Source of the DNA: Sediminispirochaeta bajacaliforniensis DSM 16054
Lineage (GTDB): Bacteria > Spirochaetota > Spirochaetia > DSM-16054 > Sediminispirochaetaceae
NCBI RefSeq assembly: GCF_000378205.1
Contig: NZ_KB899410.1
Coordinates: 29,095-93,094, forward strand
Reading direction: 5' to 3'
Length of the DNA stretch: 64,000 nt
Both the position numbers and the translations under genes were made by a program. Of this stretch, positions 16,755-24,797 are shown one piece after another. Under the pieces are notes generated by a model that did not search any database, was not told the DNA's origin, and saw nothing but the letters and a program-made list of their open reading frames with translations. Each line of letters opens with the position of its first letter. Position 1 is the stretch's first letter.

Positions 16755-18041
16755 ATGGAGAATGTCATGGATAAAGAGCTGCGGGGGCAAGGTGATTTTC
16801 TCACCCTATCGACCATAGCGTATCGTAATATTTGGCGAAACGGTAGAAGGACAATCCTTTGTATTATCGCCGTTGCCGTTGCCGTCTTTTTTAATATTTT
16901 TATGCAGGCCTGGATTTCCGGGATGATAGAGGGGATAGAGGAGGCTGTAAGGACCTATGAAACCGGCCATGTCAATGTAGTTAGCAACCTGTTTGAAGAG
17001 GAACGGGAATACTATCCGGTTCAGTATCCCATTGCCGACGGGAAAAGTGCTACCGAACTCTCTGCCGAGATCGAGGCTCTTCCCGGTGTAAAGGCCGCCT
17101 TGCCGAGGATTACCACGTATGCCTCGCTTTTCGATAGTACGGTAAAACACGCCTTGCTTTGGGGCATTGATATACAGCGGGAGCGTGCGGTAAATGTTTT
17201 TAATTTGACCGATCGTGACGATGGTTTGATCGAAGGCCGTTTTCCCAGGGCCGGGAGTAACGAATGCGCCGTGGGCCTTGAGTTTGCACGGAAGGCCGGG
17301 GTGAAGATCGGAGACCCAATACCTTTAAAAACAGTGTCCGCACAGTTTTCCGATAAATACTGGCGACCTGTGATAACAGGAATATTTGCGTTCGATTATC
17401 GAAAGTTCGACGAAGAGGTTATTCTCGTCCCCATTGATCGCCTCCAACGCATCCTTGTCTTGGGGGAGGCTACCCAACAGATGTTCATCTATGCCGAAAA
17501 TGCCGATGATGCCCTCCGTTTACGGGATGAAGTTGCGAAGATGTTAGGGCCGGGGCAAACGGTTCGCGAATGGGGGGATAACTACTGGGTTGCTTATATG
17601 CGGCAGACCTCCTTTCTGTATGTCATTGTCTTTCTTGTTTTTCAAATTGTCGCCAGTTTTCTGATTATCAACACCGTTCTGATGATCATTCATGAGCGTA
17701 TTAAGGAAATCGGTATGATGGGAGCCTTGGGGATGACTCGCAGAGAGATCGTTACCGTCTTCTTTCTGGAAGCTGTCTTTCTGAGCGTTTTGGGATCTGC
17801 CGTCGGCATGTTCTTCGGCGGGCTCGTAACATGGATAGGCTCTCTATTTCCTCTGGATATGGATACCTTTACCGGAGGCGGCATGAAGGAATTTCCCGTC
17901 TCAGGTACCATTTTCATCACCTTCTCTCCGAAGATTCTCATGGAAGGGTTTGTCTTCGGTATCCTTGTCTCTTCCCTTTGTACGCTGATTCCTTCGTTGA
18001 AAAGTGCCTTCATTGAACCGGTAGAGGCCCTTCGGCGATGA
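16755..18041 (+). CDS. FtsX/MacB-type ABC permease
   Basis: A 428-aa permease with the same layout as its neighbour but a shorter periplasmic domain: TM1 near residue 35-55 (LCIIAVAVAVFFNIF), three C-terminal segments, and the coupling sequence ERIKEIGMMGALGMTRREI. I place the start at ATG 16755, 6 bases after GAGGAG; a TTG further up would overlap the previous gene but lacks a better site. The two permeases are similar in their last 150 residues, so they probably arose by duplication and work as a heterodimer. The next gene follows after 47 bases. Confidence 0.88.
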   Translation: MENVMDKELRGQGDFLTLSTIAYRNIWRNGRRTILCIIAVAVAVFFNIFMQAWISGMIEGIEEAVRTYETGHVNVVSNLFEEEREYYPVQYPIADGKSATELSAEIEALPGVKAALPRITTYASLFDSTVKHALLWGIDIQRERAVNVFNLTDRDDGLIEGRFPRAGSNECAVGLEFARKAGVKIGDPIPLKTVSAQFSDKYWRPVITGIFAFDYRKFDEEVILVPIDRLQRILVLGEATQQMFIYAENADDALRLRDEVAKMLGPGQTVREWGDNYWVAYMRQTSFLYVIVFLVFQIVASFLIINTVLMIIHERIKEIGMMGALGMTRREIVTVFFLEAVFLSVLGSAVGMFFGGLVTWIGSLFPLDMDTFTGGGMKEFPVSGTIFITFSPKILMEGFVFGILVSSLCTLIPSLKSAFIEPVEALRR

Positions 18042-18088
18042 GTCCTCATCAAAATGCCCGAGCAATATCATGGGCAAAGGAGTGTACG

Positions 18089-18871
18089 ATGCAAAAGTAT
18101 AATAGCTGCGGAAGATCCGAGATTGTGCCGGTGGTGCTGCTATGTGCTGCAGTTTTTTCTTTTTTCTTCTTATCCCCCGCGGTGGTGGAGGGCGAACCTT
18201 CAGCCGCCGAGCTGTTGGCACAAGTGGACGATAACGAGGTCTACGATACCATTACCTATACCGGGGAGATGATCATCGAATACCAGGGGCGCCGCTATGA
18301 AAAACGCTTTGAGGCTGTGGCAAAGGAAAACTCAGACAGCTTCATCGAATTCGTCAATCAGGAAGATCTCGGTACGAAGTATCTTAAACGAAGCGGTCGC
18401 CTCTATGTCTATTCTCCCGATAGCGAACAGGTTATGCTGATTTCCGGTCATCTGCTGAAGGAGTCGATGATGGGCTCGGATCTTTCCTATGAGGATACCA
18501 TCGAAAATAATAAGATGTCCGACCGTTACAATCCGAGCCTCATCGGGAGTGATACCATCGACGGACATCCCGCCTGGGTGCTCGACTTAGCTGCCAAAAA
18601 AGAGAGTGAGAGCTATCCTCGGCGAAAGTTTTGGGTCGACAAAGAAAACGGTGATCTTCTTCATGCCGAATTTTACGCCTTGTCGGGTGCGAAGCTGAAG
18701 GAGTATTCCCTGATTCGTGCGGATGTCATTCATGACCGTCGATTCCCTGTTGAGTTTGAGATGCGGGATTTGCTACGTAAGAATAGTCGGACCCTTTTCA
18801 TTATGCACGATGTGGTCCTGGATGCTCCGGTGAACGATTCGGTTTTCAGTATGCGGAATCTTGAAAGATGA
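18089..18871 (+). CDS. LolA-like outer-membrane lipoprotein-sorting protein
   Basis: A 260-aa exported protein. The start at ATG 18089 follows AAGGAG and gives a signal peptide ending near VVEG. The mature part matches the LolA-like/DUF4292-type fold found beside MacB-type transporters: DTITYTGEMIIEYQGRRYEKRF, then YLKRSGRLYVYSPDSEQVMLI, and the late PRRKFWVDKENGDLLHAEFY block. Members of this group are thought to carry lipid or lipoprotein between membranes. Its location directly behind two FtsX permeases and ahead of a beta-barrel suggests it is the periplasmic carrier of this system. The stop overlaps the next start (ATGA). Confidence 0.8.
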   Translation: MQKYNSCGRSEIVPVVLLCAAVFSFFFLSPAVVEGEPSAAELLAQVDDNEVYDTITYTGEMIIEYQGRRYEKRFEAVAKENSDSFIEFVNQEDLGTKYLKRSGRLYVYSPDSEQVMLISGHLLKESMMGSDLSYEDTIENNKMSDRYNPSLIGSDTIDGHPAWVLDLAAKKESESYPRRKFWVDKENGDLLHAEFYALSGAKLKEYSLIRADVIHDRRFPVEFEMRDLLRKNSRTLFIMHDVVLDAPVNDSVFSMRNLER

Positions 18872-20106
18872 AACGGTGGCAAGGTTCTTTAGGGGCCGTG
18901 GCTTGCCGTCGGGGCCGCCTGTTTGGGCATGGTCTTATTATCGCCACGCTTTTCATGGTCGTTGCTATGCCGATTATTGCAGAACCTGTTTTTTCCGGTA
19001 TTCTGACTACAACCCTTGATACGGTAGCAGGAGCAGGAAAGGCCTCTGATTTTAGCTATGGCTCAGAGCAGTACGCCAATGTACGCATGCGCTCTTCTTT
19101 AGGCGACCGGGCGGTTGTGCAAGCTGCGGTAAACCTTATCGCAGCAACGGGAAGCGGGGCCGAGACGCTGCTCTATTCGAACGACCAGGCGGAGAGCTCG
19201 ACAGATGATGAAAACTATGTGGCAAAGCTGGAGTTGGAACGGCTCTACGCACAGATTCGGGGAGAGGTGACCGATATCGAGTTGGGGCTTATGCGGGTTG
19301 CCTTTGGCTACGGTCAGGCCTTTCGTCCGACAGATTTTCTCAATCCTCCAAATCCTCTCTTGCCTGATGCAAGGCCAAGGGGGTCCCTTGGCGGGACCCT
19401 TGCTTTTTATCCATCTGACCTTACGAAGATCCTGTTTTTTTCCGCCGGAGGCGTTGATCCTCTGGAAACAGCTGGAGATGGGCTCCTTTTCGGTGCCTCC
19501 GGGGAAAACCACTGGTCTAACGTTAGTGTTCAGCTGCTCTACTCATTTCAGGCCCCTGATGAGGATTACTGGATGGGATTCCATCGGAGCGGCGTGTCTC
19601 TGAAGCTCGATACGGCTGTGGGGATTGTTCTCGATGCCCTCTATGGTTTTGATCCCGCTGATCCGGAGGGGTGGAGTGGACTTGAGGCTGCCTTGGGCTT
19701 GGATGCCTCTTTCTTTGACGGTGATCTCTACACTATTGTTCAGTACCTTTTTAATGGTCCCGGATACCTGGGACACTCGCAATCTATACGTGAGTTGGAT
19801 ACGGCGGAACTCAACGCAGAGGAGCTTTCCGACTACAACAGGAGGAATTACCTCTACGCTCAGGGAATCTATAGCCTTGATGACTATACACGTATCAATT
19901 TTTCCCTTCTCTTTACTCCCGACGATTTTTCTTGTTCACCAGCGATGGGTTTTGAATATGAACCTTTTCAGGGGTGCACACTGGCGATGACCGGACGCCT
20001 TTCCCTGGATGGTGAGTTCCTTTCTTCAGGAGAGCGGGGCGAGCTCGGGCCTATATTTGCCGGAACCTACGGCTCTGTTCATACCACTTTTACCCTTCGC
20101 TTTTAG
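18868..20106 (+). CDS. Outer-membrane beta-barrel protein
   Basis: A 412-aa protein with a basic N-terminus and a hydrophobic signal segment (about 24-40, IIATLFMVVAMPIIA). The mature part consists of alternating strands (for example VRMRSSLGDRAVVQAAVNL and the aromatic-rich GFHRSGVSLKLDTAVGI) and ends in TTFTLRF, a typical C-terminal strand with terminal Phe. It is most like DUF-type spirochaetal or porin-like barrels; no enzyme motif is seen. Overlap with the LolA-like gene makes it the last gene of the GntR cassette, as the outer-membrane partner. Substrate or function is unknown. Confidence 0.75.
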   Translation: MKRWQGSLGAVACRRGRLFGHGLIIATLFMVVAMPIIAEPVFSGILTTTLDTVAGAGKASDFSYGSEQYANVRMRSSLGDRAVVQAAVNLIAATGSGAETLLYSNDQAESSTDDENYVAKLELERLYAQIRGEVTDIELGLMRVAFGYGQAFRPTDFLNPPNPLLPDARPRGSLGGTLAFYPSDLTKILFFSAGGVDPLETAGDGLLFGASGENHWSNVSVQLLYSFQAPDEDYWMGFHRSGVSLKLDTAVGIVLDALYGFDPADPEGWSGLEAALGLDASFFDGDLYTIVQYLFNGPGYLGHSQSIRELDTAELNAEELSDYNRRNYLYAQGIYSLDDYTRINFSLLFTPDDFSCSPAMGFEYEPFQGCTLAMTGRLSLDGEFLSSGERGELGPIFAGTYGSVHTTFTLRF

Positions 20107-20143
20107 GGACCGGCCATCTGTGAACACGAACGATGTATTTCCA

Positions 20144-20171
20144 TTGACAATTACGATATGAAGTGTAGAAT
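20144..20171 (+). promoter_or_regulatory. Strong sigma70-type promoter of the mtnA-ECF operon
   Basis: TTGACA (20144-20149) and TAGAAT (20166-20171) are 16 bases apart, in a 109-base gap between the barrel gene and the MtnA-like gene. The downstream operator lies at about +10 to +30 relative to the predicted start. Confidence 0.65.
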
Positions 20172-20186
20172 ACGAAATTGTAATAA

Positions 20187-20207
20187 AAATGTTGTGATAC
20201 AACATTT
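20187..20207 (+). promoter_or_regulatory. Palindromic operator, probably for the linked RpiR regulator
   Basis: Perfect 9-bp arms AAATGTTGT and ACAACATTT are separated by GAT. The palindrome lies just downstream of the promoter and upstream of the start codon. The only regulator in the operon is the RpiR protein at 24798, so it is the natural candidate to bind here; this is inference. Confidence 0.55.
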
Positions 20208-20227
20208 AGCAACATATGGGAAGGTTT

Positions 20228-21277
20228 ATGCGACATCTAAGCGATTATATGCCGTTTATTCTCAAGAAGGAGAACATCGCCCGGATCGAAGGGGATGAAG
20301 TTCTCATTGGAAACAGAAGCCTTTATCCCTTTGAAAAAAGTTTTTTCCGCTGCCGGGAAACGGAGGATGTCGCTTGGGCCATCGAAAAGATGATTACCCA
20401 GGGAGGCGGACCGGTTCGAGCGGCGATGCAGGCAATGCTGCTGCTTGCAAAGCGGATGGATGAGGGGCGCTTGCCCCGTGACCCGGCACTTTTTGTCCAG
20501 GCAAAAGAGCGCCTTGAAAGGACACGCCCGACCAATACAACCATGGTCAGGGTCCTTGAGCTGATGGTATCGGCGATTCATGATAGTCTTGGGAGGGGAG
20601 GCTCCTGCGGCGAAAGCGCCGGGGCGTTTATTGCAACCTATGAGTCCCGCTATGAAGAGCGGGCCTTTGCCATGGCGGATATTGGTTCCTCTCTCATCGA
20701 CGACGGCGATGGGGTGTTGACCATGTGTTTCGCCGAAACCTCTTTTATCCTTACCATTGCCCTTGCCATGGAGCAGGGAAAACGTATAAAGGTGTATACC
20801 CCTGAAACCCGTCCCTATCTTCAGGGTGCACGATTGACTGCTCCCTGCCTTGAAGAGATAGGAGCCGATGTAACCCTCATTACCGATAACATGCCTGCTT
20901 ATCTCATGAGCCAGGGTGAAATTCAGAAATACATGACCGCCGTAGACATTGCCGTGAGCGATGGCTGGGTCGCCAATAAAATCGGAACCTATCAAAATGC
21001 CATAAGCGCCGCATTCCATGGAATTCCGTATTTTCCCTTCTCAGGAGACCCCGACATGAGAAAGGTGGGACGAGATTCCATCATCATTGAGCAACGCGAT
21101 CCCGAGGAAGTAAAACACCTTCGGGGCCTTGCAACTACTACCGATACGATGAAGGCCTATTATCCCGCCTTTGATATCGTGCCCCCCCACCTGATTGCCG
21201 GGATCATTACTCCCAAGGGGCTCATCTCGCCTTATCTACTGAGGCGTGAGTACGGGGAAGGGGAGAGCGCTCTGTGA
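20228..21277 (+). CDS. Divergent MtnA-like sugar-1-phosphate isomerase (eIF2B-like family)
   Basis: A protein of 349-353 aa. It has the MtnA landmarks: RPTNTTMV, LTMCFAET (cysteine of the active site), ETRPYLQGARLT, LITDNMPAYLM, AVSDGWVANKIGTY (active-site Asp) and ERDPEEV-like IIEQRDPEEV. The usual VRGAPAIG loop is replaced by GGGPVRAAMQ and GADRIAANG is shortened, so the substrate may differ from 5-methylthioribose-1-phosphate. I chose ATG 20228, behind GGGAAGG with a short spacer; ATG 20216 is also in frame. It leads an operon with a phosphorylase vestige and an ECF importer, so it probably processes an imported or salvaged (deoxy/methylthio)ribose compound. Confidence 0.75.
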   Translation: MRHLSDYMPFILKKENIARIEGDEVLIGNRSLYPFEKSFFRCRETEDVAWAIEKMITQGGGPVRAAMQAMLLLAKRMDEGRLPRDPALFVQAKERLERTRPTNTTMVRVLELMVSAIHDSLGRGGSCGESAGAFIATYESRYEERAFAMADIGSSLIDDGDGVLTMCFAETSFILTIALAMEQGKRIKVYTPETRPYLQGARLTAPCLEEIGADVTLITDNMPAYLMSQGEIQKYMTAVDIAVSDGWVANKIGTYQNAISAAFHGIPYFPFSGDPDMRKVGRDSIIIEQRDPEEVKHLRGLATTTDTMKAYYPAFDIVPPHLIAGIITPKGLISPYLLRREYGEGESAL

Positions 21278-21426
21278 CGGGAGCGATCATCGGCGGAACC
21301 GGTGTATTCAATAAATTGGTGTGCCGGTATCGAAAAGGTTATAAAGGAGGTCCCCATGGAAGATGGGGTAAAGGCTGTCGATATTCAGGGCTTGCATTTC
21401 AGCTACCGGGGAAATCCCGAGGTTGA
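21274..21426 (+). pseudogene. Vestige of an MTA/purine nucleoside phosphorylase (N-terminus only)
   Basis: A GTG at 21274 overlaps the stop of the MtnA-like gene (GTGA). The first residues it encodes, TGAIIGGTGVF, match the start of methylthioadenosine phosphorylase-family proteins (AIIGGTG or GIIGGSG followed by an aromatic). After about 15 codons the frame becomes nonsense, passes through the AAGGAGG of the next gene and stops at 21424-21426. It looks like the scar of a deletion that removed the rest of the phosphorylase. The region also holds the ribosome-binding site of the ECF ATPase. Confidence 0.5.
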
Positions 21427-23068
21427 GGCCGTGGGCGGCATCGATTTGAGTATCGAACGGGGAGAGTTTGTTGTTGTTATGGGACCAAGCGGGGCCGGCA
21501 AGTCGACCCTGGCAAATAGTTTGAACGGTCTTATCCCCGGTTTTCTGAAAGGAACGTACAAAGGGCAGGTCTTAGTGAATGGAAAGCCGGTAAAGGGAAA
21601 TAGCGTCAGCTCTATGGCGCGTACAGTCGGATTGGTTTTTCAGGATTTCGAGGCCCAGCTTTTTTCCACGAACGTCAATCTCGAGATAGCCTTCGGGCCT
21701 GAAAACTTTGCAGTTGAGAGGAGCGAGATCGTAAAGAGAATCGAGAAGGTCTTACATACCGTTAACCTTCAAGGCTTTGAGGAGCGGCAACCATCAACCC
21801 TCTCGGGAGGACAGAAGCAACGCTTGGCGATCGGCTCGGTCCTCGCCACCTTTCCCGAAATCATCTGCATGGACGAACCAACCACTGATCTGGATCCCAT
21901 GGGCAAACTGGGAATTTTTCAGATAGCGCGGGAGCTTCATGCAAGCAGTGATTTTACCCTTATCATCATAGAACACGAGACCGAAGAGGCGCTGAATGCA
22001 GACCGCCTTGTCCTCATGAAGGATGGGAAGATCCTTAAAGAGGGAAAGCCGAATCAGCTACTTCGCGATGTGGCTTTTACCGATGATATCGGCATCATGA
22101 GCCTTCAGATTCCGAAGTTTTTTCATGAACTTCTCCATATTGAGGGGGAGCGGCTTCCCATTACCCCTGAGGAAGGGAAGACCTTTTTTAACGAGCGGGG
22201 ACTGCGGATTGAAGATCGAGCCTATCAAGCCCTTTTGGCCGGTGAGAAGGAGCGCCGGGCTACCTATGGTGGACCCGTTGTCCGAGTCGAAGGGCTCTCT
22301 CATGTCTATCCCAACGGGAACAAGGCTGTCAGTGACGTCGATCTTGAGATTTGCGAGGGAGAGTTCGTCGCTTTGCTTGGCCACAACGGCAGCGGCAAAA
22401 CCACCCTGGTAAAACATCTAAACGGACTTTTGCTTCCCTCCGAAGGAGAGGTCGTCGTTTACGGAAAGAACACCAAAGAGCACTCCATCTTTGAGATCGG
22501 TAAGGAGATCGGTTATGTGTTTCAGAATCCCGATCACCAGATTTTTTCGGACACGGTCTACGACGAGGTCGCCTTCAGTCCAAAGATCCGCGGCTGCGGA
22601 GAGGAGGAGGTGCGTCGTCGGGTGGGCGAGGCCTTGGAATCGGTGGAGTTGACCGGCTACGAAGAGGCCGATCCCTTCTCTTTAAGCAAGGGAGAGCGTC
22701 AGCGGGTTGCCGTCGCCTCGGTCCTTTCGGCCAGGCCGAAGACCATCATCCTTGATGAACCGACGACCGGACTTGATTTCAAGGAGCAGCGCCGGATGAT
22801 GGAACTGATCAGAAAGCTTAACGAGGCAGGTCATACCATCATCATGATTACCCACACCATGTGGGTAGTCGCCGAATACGCCCACAGGGTGGCGGTGATC
22901 AAGGATGGAAGGCTTTTGATGGATGGCCCGACGAGGGAGGTCTTTGCCAGGGAAGGAGAGCTTACCGCCTCATATCTCAAGACACCTCACATCGTCTCCC
23001 TTTCCAATCTGTTGGGCAGGACATTGCTTTCCATCAATGAAATGAAGCTGTGTACAGAGGGGATGTAA
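21356..23068 (+). CDS. Fused ECF transporter ATPase (EcfA-EcfA')
   Basis: A 570-aa protein with two complete ABC domains in tandem. Domain 1 has GPSGAGKST, LSGGQKQR and CMDEPTTDLD; domain 2 (from about residue 310) has GHNGSGKTT, LSKGERQR and ILDEPTTGLD. In energy-coupling-factor importers two such ATPases are usually separate proteins (EcfA1/EcfA2), but fusions are known. The start at 21356 has a perfect AAGGAGG 5 bases upstream; a frame open further 5' overlaps the phosphorylase vestige and is not used. The EcfT gene follows with a 1-base gap. Confidence 0.93.
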   Translation: MEDGVKAVDIQGLHFSYRGNPEVEAVGGIDLSIERGEFVVVMGPSGAGKSTLANSLNGLIPGFLKGTYKGQVLVNGKPVKGNSVSSMARTVGLVFQDFEAQLFSTNVNLEIAFGPENFAVERSEIVKRIEKVLHTVNLQGFEERQPSTLSGGQKQRLAIGSVLATFPEIICMDEPTTDLDPMGKLGIFQIARELHASSDFTLIIIEHETEEALNADRLVLMKDGKILKEGKPNQLLRDVAFTDDIGIMSLQIPKFFHELLHIEGERLPITPEEGKTFFNERGLRIEDRAYQALLAGEKERRATYGGPVVRVEGLSHVYPNGNKAVSDVDLEICEGEFVALLGHNGSGKTTLVKHLNGLLLPSEGEVVVYGKNTKEHSIFEIGKEIGYVFQNPDHQIFSDTVYDEVAFSPKIRGCGEEEVRRRVGEALESVELTGYEEADPFSLSKGERQRVAVASVLSARPKTIILDEPTTGLDFKEQRRMMELIRKLNEAGHTIIMITHTMWVVAEYAHRVAVIKDGRLLMDGPTREVFAREGELTASYLKTPHIVSLSNLLGRTLLSINEMKLCTEGM

Positions 23069-23069
23069 G

Positions 23070-23873
23070 ATGGATATGTTTTTATATATGGATCTGAAGA
23101 CTGGTATCCATCGTCTTGATCCGAGAACAAAATTGCTGTTGATGTTCCTCACCTTTACCGTCGGTGTCATATCAAAGAACATCATTATCTTGAGTGCGAC
23201 GCTCCTTCTCGTTTTGCTCCACGGGGCAGCAGCTAAAATCCTTTCCAATTTGAAGCGAATCAAGGTGGTCCTGCTGATGATAAGCCTCTTTTCCCTTGTC
23301 ATCTGGGCCATCGCCGGGAAAGGGGGAGGAGAGCGTTTCCTCATCTTTTCTCTCAATGGTCTCTTTTACGGATGTATGACCGCCATTCGCACAAACCTCA
23401 TGATCCTTGCCGGTATGGTTTTCCTCAGCACGACTAAAATTGAGGAAATCTCGGAGGGACTGGTAAAGATTCATCTGCCGTATCGCGGGGCCTTCGCCTT
23501 TTCGACCGCCATCAGGCTGGTCCCGATGATTGTGGCGACCAGCTATACAATCATTCAGGCGCAGAAGTCCCGGGGATTAGATCTTGACTCCGGAAATATC
23601 CTGGAAAAGATTCGAAAATACGCTCCTTTGATGATTCCCACCCTGGTTTCGGTGATCAGGGGAACAAATGTTTTTTCCATGGCCCTTGAGTCGAAAGGGT
23701 TCGGTTATTCCGAAAAACGGACCAATTATCTTGATCTGAAAATGACGTGGAAGGATCTCCTTGCCTCTTGCATCGGTGTTGCCGTTGTGGCGGTGGTTGC
23801 CTATATTCGTTTTGATGCTGCGGCGTTTCATTCCCTGGTTTCCACCTTCCCTTGGGCCGATTATTCTCTGTAG
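23070..23873 (+). CDS. ECF transporter transmembrane component EcfT
   Basis: A 267-aa polytopic protein with the EcfT arrangement: an early HRLDPRTKLL (the family's DPRxKL signature), several hydrophobic segments and the two cytosolic coupling helices containing AQKSRGLDLD and ALESKGFGY (the Ala-Arg-Gly and related motifs that contact the ATPases). It links the ATPases to the substrate-specific subunit. The gene starts one base after the ATPase stop, with AGAGGGGATG as ribosome-binding context. Confidence 0.93.
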   Translation: MDMFLYMDLKTGIHRLDPRTKLLLMFLTFTVGVISKNIIILSATLLLVLLHGAAAKILSNLKRIKVVLLMISLFSLVIWAIAGKGGGERFLIFSLNGLFYGCMTAIRTNLMILAGMVFLSTTKIEEISEGLVKIHLPYRGAFAFSTAIRLVPMIVATSYTIIQAQKSRGLDLDSGNILEKIRKYAPLMIPTLVSVIRGTNVFSMALESKGFGYSEKRTNYLDLKMTWKDLLASCIGVAVVAVVAYIRFDAAAFHSLVSTFPWADYSL

Positions 23874-23926
23874 GTGTATCGTGTGCCTCTTTTGAGGTAC
23901 CTAATACATAATAAAAGGAGTTGCTT

Positions 23927-24751
23927 ATGAGAGATGTGTTTGCCATGTGGAAAAACACCAAAATGGTCGTTCTTGTGGCACTGAGCGCCGGCCTGTATGC
24001 GGCCCTGCTGATTCCGTTTAAGGGCTTTGTACTTATCCCCGGTATCACCGAGGTCAGACCTGGAAGCGCACTTCCCGTAGTTCTTGGCCTGCTTTTCGGT
24101 CCTGCCGGTGCCTGGGGATCTGCCATCGGAAACCTTATCGGAGACTTTTTCGGTTCTCTTGGAATCGGCAGTATCTCCGGCTTTGTGGGGAACTTCATGT
24201 TTGCTTATGTTCCCTATAAGCTGTGGATTAATCTTGGTCTTGCTCCCTCCGGCGAGTATACCCCGGATCTGAAATCAGGAAGAAAGGTTGTTACATACGT
24301 GGTCGTTGCCATTCTTGGCGCTGCAGCCTGTGCGCTTCCCATCGCCTGGTTTCTTGATGTCCTCGGTATGGTTCCCTTTGCGGCTCTCGGAAGTATCATT
24401 ACCCTGAACAACAGCATCCCTTCGATCGTCCTTGGTATTCCCGTTCTCTTGATCCTCTATCCCAGGATCGTGAAGTGGGACCTCCTCTGGACTGATCTCA
24501 TGGATGAAGAGGATATTCCCGTCGCCGGAAAGCTTTCCAGGATCGGTGCCGTTATCATGGTCATCAGCATCCTTGTAGGACTCATCGGCGGCTTTCTTGC
24601 AGCCTTTGGCGTAGGGCAAGAGCTACTCTATGGCGGGTTCGGTGCAGGAGGTGATGTGGGATCAGCCGGTGTTGTTCTCATAGGAGGTATCGGTACTGCC
24701 GGGTTGATTATCTCCTCGTTCCTGCAGAACTATCCCAAAAAAGAATCGTAA
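23927..24751 (+). CDS. ECF transporter substrate-specific component (S)
   Basis: A 274-aa membrane protein; the ATG at 23927 is 6 bases after AAGGAG. The N-terminal part has the S-component features: an Ala-rich first helix (LVALSAGLYAALLIPF) and GLLFGPAGAWGSAIGNLIGDFFG with the family's GP.G. ..G..GD pattern. It is longer than typical S proteins (180-200 aa) and carries extra C-terminal membrane segments ending near IGGIGTAGLIISSFLQ. I cannot name the ligand. The linked MtnA-like gene and phosphorylase vestige point to a methylthio-purine, methylthioribose or nucleoside-type substrate. Confidence 0.85.
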   Translation: MRDVFAMWKNTKMVVLVALSAGLYAALLIPFKGFVLIPGITEVRPGSALPVVLGLLFGPAGAWGSAIGNLIGDFFGSLGIGSISGFVGNFMFAYVPYKLWINLGLAPSGEYTPDLKSGRKVVTYVVVAILGAAACALPIAWFLDVLGMVPFAALGSIITLNNSIPSIVLGIPVLLILYPRIVKWDLLWTDLMDEEDIPVAGKLSRIGAVIMVISILVGLIGGFLAAFGVGQELLYGGFGAGGDVGSAGVVLIGGIGTAGLIISSFLQNYPKKES

Positions 24752-24797
24752 TTGGTAATCATCGGACCGGTGCCGTTAGTGGTGCCGGTCTGTATAA

